NCBI RefSeq assembly: GCF_000423885.1
Contig: NZ_AUIV01000024.1
Coordinates: 1-64,000, forward strand
DNA: 64,000 nt
Direction: 5' to 3'
DNA from: Thermomonas fusca DSM 15424
GTDB lineage: Bacteria > Pseudomonadota > Gammaproteobacteria > Xanthomonadales > Xanthomonadaceae
The notes beneath the pieces were generated by a model, which was not told the DNA's origin, searched no databases, and saw only the letters and a program-made list of their open reading frames with translations. The first letter of the stretch is position 1; each line of letters opens with the position of its first letter. A program made the translations under genes and the position numbers. Positions 16,293-25,241 of this stretch are shown here, one piece after another.

Positions 16293-16373
16293 GTCATCTC
16301 CCCTGGTTGGCTACTGCTTGGCCCATCGCGCCGGGCGCGCGAGCGCCGGTCCAGCACCTTACAATGCCGCCCC

Positions 16374-16628
16374 ATGCGCCTGCTGCTGCAACAACGTCCC
16401 GACGGCCGCGAAGCCCCGCGCTTCGTCCAGCTCCAGCTCCAGCCCGACCTGCTGGGCGGCTGGGAGCTGCTGCGCGAGACCGGCCAGACTGGTGGCCGCA
16501 GCAGCCTGCGCAAGACCTTGTACAGCGACCAGCCCAGCGCCCTTGCGGCACTGGAGAAAGAACGCGACGCGCAGCTGAAGAAAGGCTTCCAGCTGGTGTT
16601 CGCGCAGGGCGCAGACGCGCCGAAATGA
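16374..16628 (+). CDS. WGR-domain protein
   Basis: An 84-aa protein that is essentially one WGR domain: beta-rich N terminus (MRLLLQQRPDGREAPRFVQLQLQPDLLGGWELLRETGQTGGRSS) followed by the helix LAALEKERDAQLKKGFQLVF. WGR domains occur in PARPs and in stand-alone bacterial proteins and probably bind nucleic acid. TACAAT (16360-16365) lies 8 nt before the ATG with no ribosome site, so the mRNA may be leaderless. Upstream of hemE on the same strand. Confidence 0.8.
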   Translation: MRLLLQQRPDGREAPRFVQLQLQPDLLGGWELLRETGQTGGRSSLRKTLYSDQPSALAALEKERDAQLKKGFQLVFAQGADAPK

Positions 16629-16718
16629 CCGCCGCCGCGGCCGGCCGGCGCCGGCCCGCATGACCGTTCCCGCCGTCGCACCGCGCACCGGCAAGCACAT
16701 CCCCATGGAGCAACGCCC

Positions 16719-17780
16719 TTGTCCACGCCCCTGAAGAACGATCGCTTCCTGCGCGCGCTGCGCCGCGAACCGGTGGACTGCACCCCCGTCTGGCTGATGC
16801 GCCAGGCCGGCCGCTACCTGCCGGAGTACCGCGCCACCCGCAAGGCCGCCGGCAGCTTCCTGGGCATGGCCAAGAATCCTGAAATCGCCTGCGAAGTGAC
16901 CCTGCAGCCGCTGCGCCGGTTCCCGCTGGACGCGGCCATCCTGTTCTCCGACATCCTCACCGTGCCCGACGCGATGGGCCTGGGCCTGTATTTCGTCGAA
17001 GGCGAAGGCCCTAAGTTCGAGCGCCCGCTGCGCAGCGTCGCCGATATCGACGCGCTGGCCGTGCCCGACATGGGCAGCAGCCTGCGCTACGTGATGGACG
17101 CGGTCAGCCTGATCCGCCGCGAACTGGACGGCGCGGTGCCGCTGATCGGTTTTTCCGGCAGCCCGTGGACGCTGGCCTGCTACATGGTGGAAGGCGGCGG
17201 CAGCAAGGACTGGGGCAAGGTCAAGGCGTTGGCGCTGAACGAGCCGGCGGCGATGCACAAACTGCTGGGCACGATCACCGATGCGGTGATCGCCTACCTG
17301 TCGGCACAGCACGCGGCGGGCGCACAGGCGCTGCAGGTGTTCGACACCTGGGGCGGCACGCTGGGGCCGGCGATGTACCGCGAATTCTCGCTGCCCTACC
17401 TCACCCGCATCGCCGCCGGGCTGAAGGCGCTCGGGGTGCCGGTAATCCTGTTCGGCAAGGGCAACGCGCCGCATCTGGACGCGCTGTTCACCAGCGGCGC
17501 GGACGCCATCGGCGTGGACTGGACGGTAACCCTGGAAGACGCCGCGCGCCGCAACGGCGGCCGGGTGGCGCTGCAGGGCAACATGGACCCGGCGATGCTG
17601 TACGGCAGCCCCGACGCGGTGCGCGCGCAGGCACGCGCGGTGCTGGACAGCTACCGCGACGGCAACGGCGGCAGCCGCGAGGGCCACGTGTTCAACCTCG
17701 GCCACGGCATGTCGCCGGACATGAACCCCGACCACGTCGCCGCGTTGGTGGACGAAGTGCACGCCTACAGCGCGCGCTGA
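16719..17780 (+). CDS. hemE: Uroporphyrinogen decarboxylase
   Basis: Cytosolic enzyme that decarboxylates the four acetate chains of uroporphyrinogen III to give coproporphyrinogen III in heme synthesis. The 353-aa sequence has the family signatures RQAGRYLPEYR near the N terminus, the catalytic Asp in FSDILTVPDAMG, GFSGSPWTLACYMVEGGGSK and HGMSPDMNPDHV. The start appears to be TTG at 16719, preceded by GGAG at an 8-nt spacing; the MSTPLKNDRFLRALRR N terminus matches the family, so an alternative start is unlikely. Confidence 0.95.
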   Translation: MSTPLKNDRFLRALRREPVDCTPVWLMRQAGRYLPEYRATRKAAGSFLGMAKNPEIACEVTLQPLRRFPLDAAILFSDILTVPDAMGLGLYFVEGEGPKFERPLRSVADIDALAVPDMGSSLRYVMDAVSLIRRELDGAVPLIGFSGSPWTLACYMVEGGGSKDWGKVKALALNEPAAMHKLLGTITDAVIAYLSAQHAAGAQALQVFDTWGGTLGPAMYREFSLPYLTRIAAGLKALGVPVILFGKGNAPHLDALFTSGADAIGVDWTVTLEDAARRNGGRVALQGNMDPAMLYGSPDAVRAQARAVLDSYRDGNGGSREGHVFNLGHGMSPDMNPDHVAALVDEVHAYSAR

Positions 17781-17842
17781 TTACTGCAGGCAACGGTTAG
17801 CACCCGGCACCGCCGGGGCGTCGCAACCACAAGCTGCGACAA

Positions 17843-17919
17843 GCACCCGGCGCGACCGCGGCAGCGCAACCAAGCGAGTATCGCGGAGCGACTTGTGCTG
17901 TCGCGGTCGCGCCGGGTGC
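17843..17919. repeat. Large inverted repeat (REP-like), probable bidirectional terminator
   Basis: Arms of 23 bp (17843-17865 and 17897-17919), starting GCACCCGGCGCGACCGCG and differing at one base, flank a 31-bp loop. The element fills the gap between the convergent hemE and hybrid-sensor genes. It resembles the palindromic REP-type repeats of xanthomonads; whether it recurs in this genome cannot be seen here. Confidence 0.6.
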
Positions 17920-17949
17920 GCTGCCACAAAGAAGCCGACCTCGAACCCG

Positions 17950-20900
17950 CTAAACCGCTGTCGCCAGCAGCGTCTCCAACGCCTGCCCCAGCATCTCCCC
18001 GGTCACCGGCTTGCGCAGGAAGCCATCGAAGCCGGCCGCGCGCGCCTGCGCTTCCGCATCGCCGTCGGAGCGCGCCGTCACCGCCAGCAATGGTGCCGCG
18101 AAGCCGCGGTCGCGCAGCGCGCGCGCCAGTGCCAAGCCGTCCATGCCGGGCAGGTCCAGATCCAGCAGTGCGACATCGAAGCGACCGGTGGCCGCTTCGG
18201 TCAACGCGCCGAGGCCATGACCGACGTGCGTCACCGCGTGGCCCTGCGCCCGCAGCAGGCCGGCGATGGCTTGCGCCACGATGGCGTCGTCCTCGACCAG
18301 CAACAGCGCGCGGCCTGCGGAGGTCGATGCCGACGGTGCCGATGATGCGCGTGCGACCGGAGGCTCCACCACCGGCAACGGCAGCTCCACGATGAAGCGG
18401 GCGCCCTGCCCCGGCGCGCTTTCCACCGTGATGCGGCCAGCCATCGCTGCCGCCAGTTCCTGCGAGATCGCCAGCCCAAGGCCGCTGCCGCCATAGCGGG
18501 CCGCAGTGCGCGCGCCGTCGGCCTGTTCGAAGCGGCGGAACAACCGCTCGCGCTGCTCCGGATTGAGCCCCGGGCCGCTGTCTGCGACCACGAAGCGCAC
18601 GCCCTGCGGCTGCAGCGCCACCACCTCCAGCGACACGTGTCCGGTTTCGGTGAACTTGACCGCGTTGCCGATCAGGTTGAGCAGGATCTGCTGCACGCGG
18701 GTGCGGTCGCCCTGCAGCGCGCGCGGCGCGTCGGCATCGATGTGTTCGGCGAACACCAGCCCCTTGCGCTCGGCCAGCGGCGCCATCAGCTCCGCCACCT
18801 CGCCAAGCAGCGGCTTCAGCGCGAACGGCGCGTCCACCAGCTCCAGCCTGCCGGCCTCGATGCGCGCCATGTCCAGCGCGTCGTTGACCAGCCGCAGCAG
18901 GTGCTCGCCGGCGCGACGGATGGCATCGACGTGACCGCGCTGCTGCGTATCCAGCGGCGTGCCCCGCAACAGCTCGGCCATGCCCAGCACGCCGGTCATC
19001 GGCGTGCGCACTTCGTGGCCGAGGGTGGCAAGGAAGCGCGACTTGGCCTGCGACGCCTGTTCGGCCAGCGTGCGCTTGTGTTCGGCCAGCTGCCAGGCGT
19101 GGCGGCGCTTCAGGCGCTGGCGATACGCCAGCGCCAGCCAAGCCAGCAAGGACAGTGACGCCAGCGCCCACGCCGCCAGCGCCCAGCCGCTGCGCCACCA
19201 CGGCGGCGACACCACGAACGCCAGCTGCTGTTCGGCGGCGGCATTGCCGGCGGCGTCCTGGCCGCGGATGCGCAGCACGTAGCGACCGGGCGCAAGGCCG
19301 GTGAACACGCGCTCGCCGCTGCCGCCCAGCGCCACCCAGCTGCCGTCGAAGCCGTCCAGCCGCGACCAGTAGCGGTTGGCGGCCGGATCATCGAAGGCCA
19401 GCAGGCGCGCGCGCACCCGGAACTCGCGATCCTCGTTGCCCAGCACCACGCCGGGCAGCGGCGGCAGCGCCTGCCACTCGCCCTCGCGGCGCACCGCGAT
19501 GCCGTCGAAGCGCAACACCGGCCGCAGCGCGGCAGCATCGGCAGCGCCAGTCTCGACCAGCCGCAGGCCGCCGTCGGCGGTGGCCGCGACCAGCACGCCG
19601 TCGTCGCGCAGCAGCGCCGCGCGGTCCAGGTATTCCTCGCTGCCGCCCGCATCGCGGGTGCCGATGCGGCGCAGATTGCGACGCGTGGGCTCCCAGCGAT
19701 ACAGCCCGCGCGAAGTGGTGATCCAGACCCGGCCGCGGGCATCCACCAGCAGCGCCGCTGCCGCCACCGCCGGCATGCCGAAACGCGCATCGATGCGCTC
19801 CACCCGCGACCAGCCGGCGGCGCCGCGCCGGTAGCGCTCCAGCCCGCTCAGGCGCTGCACCCACAGCGTGTTGGCACCATCGAAGGCGAGCGCGAACACG
19901 CGTTCGCTGCCCAACTCCGGCTGCGGCTGGAACCGCCTGCCGGCGGCATCGAAACGCAGCAGGCCGGTGCTCGTCGCGAGCCAGGGTTCGCCGGCCGGGG
20001 CCAGCGCCATGTCCTCGATATCGGCATCGCCCAGCCCGCCGACCGATCCTGCGGGTATGTCGCGCAGGATCGCGCCGGTGGCCGCATCGCGCTGCTGCAC
20101 GCCGGCGCCGGGCGCGGCCAGCCACAGGCTGCCGTCTCTGGCCGGCAACAGCCGGGTTACCAGACTGGACGGCGCCGGGGCCTGCGCGTCGCTGGCGGTC
20201 CACTCGTCGATGGCGCCGTCTGTACCTATCCGGATCAGCCCGCCGCGGTGCGACACCCACAGCCGCCGCGCCGCGTCCTCGGCGATCGCCGCCAGCTTGA
20301 CGTTGCGCAGCCGCTCCAGCGCGTCGGCACCCAGCGCGGCAACGGCGCCGTCGGCATCCATGTGCTCGATCACCCCACCCAGCCCGCCCAGCCAGGCGCC
20401 GCCGTCGCCAGCCTTGCCCAGCGCGCGGTAGATCCCGCCCTGCAGGCCGTCCGCAGCGCCGTGGAATTCCGCCAACTGGCGCCAGTCCGAACGCAGGTAG
20501 CCCAGGCCCAGGCCCATCAGCGGCACCCACAGTGCACCGTCGCGCTCGATCGACAGCGTGCTGACCGCGCGCGGAATGTCCGGACCGCCCAGCGGCACCG
20601 GCACCGGCACCGGCGGCGCATCGCCACGCTGGTGCCACAGACCGCGCTGGCTGCCGATCCAACGGTCGCCGCGCGGATCGGTGGCAAGCGCCATCATCGC
20701 ATTGGGGCGATGGAACATCGGCGACCACGCCGGCTGCACCCAGCTGCCGCGCGCGTGCCGCCAGACGCCGGCCGATGTGCCGGCCCACAGCCCGTCCGGC
20801 TGCTGGGCCAGCGTGTACACCATCGGCTCACCTTCGGCGCCGGGCAGCGCCACCCGCTCGAACGCGCCGTCACCGCGACGGCGGGCAAGGCCGGCGGTGG

Positions 20901-21471
20901 TGCCCACCCACAGCACGCCGTCGGCATCGGTGGCCAGGGCCAGGATGGTGTCCGACGGCAGCCCGTCGCGCGCCGCGGAAAAATGCCGCATCGCCCCGCT
21001 GGCATCGATGCGGGTCAGGCCGCCGTCGTAGGTGCCCAGCCAGACCGCGTCGCCCTGCCGCGACAGCGCCCACACGTCGTCGCTGACCAGCGACGGATGG
21101 GTGGCCTTGCGGTAATGGGTGAAGCGCTGCCGGCTCGCATCGAGCACGCTGACGCCTTCGCCTTCCACCGCCACCCAGATCCGGTCCGCCGCGTCCACCA
21201 GCAGCGCCTGCACGTGGTTGCCCGGCAGGCCGCCGCCGGCATCCGGGGCGTAGCGCCAGACCCGCATGCCCACGCCATCGAAGCGGGCCAGGCCGTCAAC
21301 GGTGCCGATCCACAGGTAGCCATCGGCATCGCGCGCCAACGCCTTGATCTCCGAAGAAGGCAGGCCCTGCGCCGGGCCGGCCACGCGGAACCGCGGGCGC
21401 TCTGGCACCCCCGCCAGCGCGCAGGCGCAGGCCAGCCACAACAGCAGCACGAACCGGAATCGATGCGTCAT
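17950..21471 (-). CDS. Hybrid sensor histidine kinase with periplasmic beta-propeller and Y_Y_Y domain
   Basis: A 1173-aa one-component-like hybrid kinase. A signal peptide (LLLWLACACALAG) leads into about 650 residues of two-component-regulator propeller blades with repeated LWIGT-, GLARFDG- and LWVGT-type motifs. A Y_Y_Y domain follows (ANRYWSRLDGFDGSWVALGG), then one transmembrane helix near 760-780, HisKA with phospho-accepting H819 in LGHEVRTPM, an HATPase with N, G1 and G2 boxes (NLIGNAVKF, DSGPGLN, GGSGLGLAI), and a C-terminal receiver with D1104 in LLDLDLPGMDG. No output DNA-binding domain is present. Such proteins sense periplasmic glycans in Bacteroidetes; the ligand here is unknown. 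Confidence 0.92.
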   Translation of the reverse strand: MTHRFRFVLLLWLACACALAGVPERPRFRVAGPAQGLPSSEIKALARDADGYLWIGTVDGLARFDGVGMRVWRYAPDAGGGLPGNHVQALLVDAADRIWVAVEGEGVSVLDASRQRFTHYRKATHPSLVSDDVWALSRQGDAVWLGTYDGGLTRIDASGAMRHFSAARDGLPSDTILALATDADGVLWVGTTAGLARRRGDGAFERVALPGAEGEPMVYTLAQQPDGLWAGTSAGVWRHARGSWVQPAWSPMFHRPNAMMALATDPRGDRWIGSQRGLWHQRGDAPPVPVPVPLGGPDIPRAVSTLSIERDGALWVPLMGLGLGYLRSDWRQLAEFHGAADGLQGGIYRALGKAGDGGAWLGGLGGVIEHMDADGAVAALGADALERLRNVKLAAIAEDAARRLWVSHRGGLIRIGTDGAIDEWTASDAQAPAPSSLVTRLLPARDGSLWLAAPGAGVQQRDAATGAILRDIPAGSVGGLGDADIEDMALAPAGEPWLATSTGLLRFDAAGRRFQPQPELGSERVFALAFDGANTLWVQRLSGLERYRRGAAGWSRVERIDARFGMPAVAAAALLVDARGRVWITTSRGLYRWEPTRRNLRRIGTRDAGGSEEYLDRAALLRDDGVLVAATADGGLRLVETGAADAAALRPVLRFDGIAVRREGEWQALPPLPGVVLGNEDREFRVRARLLAFDDPAANRYWSRLDGFDGSWVALGGSGERVFTGLAPGRYVLRIRGQDAAGNAAAEQQLAFVVSPPWWRSGWALAAWALASLSLLAWLALAYRQRLKRRHAWQLAEHKRTLAEQASQAKSRFLATLGHEVRTPMTGVLGMAELLRGTPLDTQQRGHVDAIRRAGEHLLRLVNDALDMARIEAGRLELVDAPFALKPLLGEVAELMAPLAERKGLVFAEHIDADAPRALQGDRTRVQQILLNLIGNAVKFTETGHVSLEVVALQPQGVRFVVADSGPGLNPEQRERLFRRFEQADGARTAARYGGSGLGLAISQELAAAMAGRITVESAPGQGARFIVELPLPVVEPPVARASSAPSASTSAGRALLLVEDDAIVAQAIAGLLRAQGHAVTHVGHGLGALTEAATGRFDVALLDLDLPGMDGLALARALRDRGFAAPLLAVTARSDGDAEAQARAAGFDGFLRKPVTGEMLGQALETLLATAV

Positions 21472-21544
21472 GTCCCCTCCCCGACGCCGATGCTGGCAAC
21501 GCTACGTTGCACTTGCAAGCACGCTGTGCACATCCCGGCATGCC

Positions 21545-21557
21545 TAGAATCCCGCCA
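21545..21557 (+). promoter_or_regulatory. Putative -10 box of a leaderless yceI transcript
   Basis: TAGAAT (21545-21550) is separated from the yceI ATG (21557) by the 6 nt CCCGCC, leaving no room for a Shine-Dalgarno sequence. A leaderless mRNA is the natural reading. Confidence 0.45.
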
Positions 21558-22198
21558 TGCCACGCCGATATCGCCACCGCCCCGCTCTTGCCGCCCTTGC
21601 GCTGCTGTCCGCCTGTGCACTGGCCAGCGCCGGCGAACCGATGCACTACGCGATCGATCCCGTGCACACGCGGGTGATGTTCGAAATCGACCACGCCGGA
21701 TTTTCCAAGGCCATCGGCACCCTCTCCGGCAGTACCGGCAGCCTGCAATTCGACGAGGGCGACTGGAGCACCGCCAAGCTCGACGTGACGCTGCCGATGC
21801 AGCGCCTGGACATGGGCGATTCCGGCTGGTCGGCATCGTTGTTCGCCCCGCGTTTCCTCGACGTCCAGCGCTATCCGCAGGCGCGCTTCGTCTCCACCCG
21901 GGTGGAGCGGCTGCAAGACAATCGCGGCACCGTCTGCGGCGACTTCACCCTGCGCGGCGTCACCCGGCCGCTGTGCATGCAGTTCAAGCTCAACCGCATC
22001 GCCCGTTACCCGCTGCCGCCGTTCCGCCACACCGCCGGCTTCTCCGCAACCGCAACGCTCAAGCGCAGCGACTTCGGCATCACCGCCTGGCAGTCATTGA
22101 TTGGCGACGCCATCGAACTGCGCATCGAAGCCGAGCTGACCCGCAGCAAGGGCGACGACCGTCGCGAAACGCCAGCCGCCGGCACCGCGACCCGATGA
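21557..22198 (+). CDS. YceI-family periplasmic lipid-binding-type protein (first copy)
   Basis: A 213-aa secreted protein: signal peptide ending ALASAGEP, then the YceI lipocalin-like barrel (YAIDPVHTRVMFEIDHAGFSKAIGTLSGSTGSLQFDE ... TLRGVTRPLCMQF). YceI proteins bind polyisoprenoids in a hydrophobic cavity. The stop overlaps the next start as ATGA, and the operon continues with cytochrome b561 and a second YceI, so the three probably work together in quinone-linked or isoprenoid-linked envelope redox chemistry. That role is inferred from the operon. Confidence 0.9.
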   Translation: MPRRYRHRPALAALALLSACALASAGEPMHYAIDPVHTRVMFEIDHAGFSKAIGTLSGSTGSLQFDEGDWSTAKLDVTLPMQRLDMGDSGWSASLFAPRFLDVQRYPQARFVSTRVERLQDNRGTVCGDFTLRGVTRPLCMQFKLNRIARYPLPPFRHTAGFSATATLKRSDFGITAWQSLIGDAIELRIEAELTRSKGDDRRETPAAGTATR

Positions 22199-22818
22199 AT
22201 CAACCGATTTCCGCGAGAAAGCACATGCCGCTGAAAAACACGCACGAACGATGGGGCTGGGTCAGCCAGGTGCTGCACTGGCTGATCGCGCTCCTGATCC
22301 TGGCGATGGCCTGGCTGGGCCTGACCATGGGAGACCTGCCCAACGGCCCGGACAAGATCGCCACCTATGCGCTGCACAAGTCGCTCGGCCTGAGCATCCT
22401 CGCGCTGGTGGCGCTGCGGCTGCTGTGGCGCCTGTACGCCAGCGCACCGGCGCCGTTGGCGGGCACGCCGCGCTGGCAGGAACGCATCGCCGGCGTGACG
22501 CACATGACGCTGTACACGCTGCTGCTGGCGCTGCCGCTGAGCGGCTGGCTGCTGAACTCCGCGGCCGGCTTCCCGCTGCAATGGTTCGGCCTGTTCAACC
22601 TGCCGGCGCTGGCCGGCCGCGACGACGCCCTGCACGCGCTGGCCGGACAGGCGCACGAACTGCTGTTCTGGGTGCTGGCCGGGCTGGTGGTGCTGCATGC
22701 CGCGGCCGCGCTCCACCACCACCTGTTCCTGGGCGATGCCACCCTCGCCCGCATGCTGCCGCGCGGCTGGCTGCGCGCCGGCGCCGCCGCCGCCAAAACG
22801 GAGAACCACGATGCGTAA
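22195..22818 (+). CDS. Cytochrome b561
   Basis: A 207-aa inner-membrane di-heme protein. Four transmembrane helices are visible (around 25-45, 60-80, 105-125, 155-175) and carry the heme histidines: H28 in QVLHWLIA, the His in ALHKSLG, and those in HELLFWVLAGLVVLHAAAALHHH. Bacterial cytochrome b561 proteins oxidise the quinol pool or transfer electrons to periplasmic acceptors. An ATG start overlaps the preceding yceI stop, and the end overlaps the next yceI by 8 bp. An internal ATG ten codons in is a possible alternative start. Confidence 0.92.
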   Translation: MNQPISARKHMPLKNTHERWGWVSQVLHWLIALLILAMAWLGLTMGDLPNGPDKIATYALHKSLGLSILALVALRLLWRLYASAPAPLAGTPRWQERIAGVTHMTLYTLLLALPLSGWLLNSAAGFPLQWFGLFNLPALAGRDDALHALAGQAHELLFWVLAGLVVLHAAAALHHHLFLGDATLARMLPRGWLRAGAAAAKTENHDA

Positions 22819-23356
22819 GTTGCTGCTGCCGGCGCTGCTGGCCCTGTCCATCCCGGCCGTCGCCGCCGACTACGTGCAGGCGCCCGGCTCGACACTGGCG
22901 TTCGCCGGCAAATACCAGGGCGAGGTGTTCGTCGGCCGCTTCCCCGGCTTTTCCACCAGGCTGTCGTTCGACCCGCGCAAGCTGGACGGTTCACGGCTGG
23001 AGGTGACCATCCCGATGGCCACCGCCACCACCCGCAATGCCGATTACGACGGCGAGATGCGCGGCACCGCGTTCTTCGATGCGACGAAGTTTCCCCAAGC
23101 CACCTACGTGGCCACGAAGTTCCGCGCACTCGGCGGCAACCGCTACGCCGCCGACGGCACCCTGACCCTGCGTGGCGCCAGCAAGCCGGTGACGCTGACC
23201 TTCGAGTGGACGCAGGGCGCGAACCCGGTGCTGTTCGGCCGCGCCGCGGTGCAGCGGCTGGATTTCGGGGTGGGCGGCGGGCAGTGGGCCGACACCGGGC
23301 TGATCCCCAACGCCATCGCGGTGAGTACGCGGGTGTTGCTGAAGTCCGCGCCGTGA
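22811..23356 (+). CDS. YceI-family periplasmic lipid-binding-type protein (second copy)
   Basis: A 181-aa protein with a clean signal peptide (MRKLLLPALLALSIPAVAA) and a complete YceI barrel: STLAFAGKYQGEVFVGRFPGFSTRLSFDP, GTAFFDATKFPQATYVATKF, GTLTLRGASKPVTLTF. It is shorter than, and clearly diverged from, the copy at 21,557. Its start lies inside the cytochrome gene, so translation is coupled. Confidence 0.92.
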   Translation: MRKLLLPALLALSIPAVAADYVQAPGSTLAFAGKYQGEVFVGRFPGFSTRLSFDPRKLDGSRLEVTIPMATATTRNADYDGEMRGTAFFDATKFPQATYVATKFRALGGNRYAADGTLTLRGASKPVTLTFEWTQGANPVLFGRAAVQRLDFGVGGGQWADTGLIPNAIAVSTRVLLKSAP

Positions 23357-23372
23357 TGGCGCCGCCGGCCCG

Positions 23373-23603
23373 CTACGCGCCGGCGCAGAAGCCGCGCACG
23401 CGCTCGGCGTCGAACGGCCAGTCCAGCTCGGCGCCGCTGTCGTCGTCGCACAGCACCGGCACGCGCAGCCCGTAGCGCGCTTCCAGCGCCTCGTCGTCGT
23501 CGACGAACACGGTGTCGAATTCCGGAATCCGCGCCACCGCCAGCACCTCCAGCGCCAGGTCGCACAGGTGGCAGCGGTCGCGCTGGTAGAGGATCAGGGC
23601 CAT
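23373..23603 (-). CDS. Glutaredoxin-family protein
   Basis: A 76-aa thioredoxin-fold protein (MALILYQRDRCHLCDLALEVL...) with a C-x2-C site (CHLC) at the start of the first helix, a cis-proline-like VPVL segment and a short C terminus. It belongs to the small glutaredoxin-like/DUF836 group. The ATG at 23603 fits the family; upstream in-frame residues are non-homologous. Divergent from sdaA, 73 bp apart. Confidence 0.85.
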   Translation of the reverse strand: MALILYQRDRCHLCDLALEVLAVARIPEFDTVFVDDDEALEARYGLRVPVLCDDDSGAELDWPFDAERVRGFCAGA

Positions 23604-23676
23604 ACGCTCGCGTCCTTGGTGCGGTGATTGCCGGCCTAGAATAGCCACCTCCCCCCGTCCGGCAATCCCCACGCAC

Positions 23677-25074
<1,398 letters not shown>

Positions 25075-25241
25075 AGGCTGGGACGGAGATCAAGACCTCA
25101 GCCCTCGGGCCGCTATCGGTTTCAAGGTAATCTCGTTGGCACGGGATCCACGGGGAAATCTCGATCAGCTGTCCATCCGCCAAAGGTCATGCTTTCGCGC
25201 TCCGCCGGGCCTTCCAGCGCCTGCTGCGGCCGTGGCTGCTT

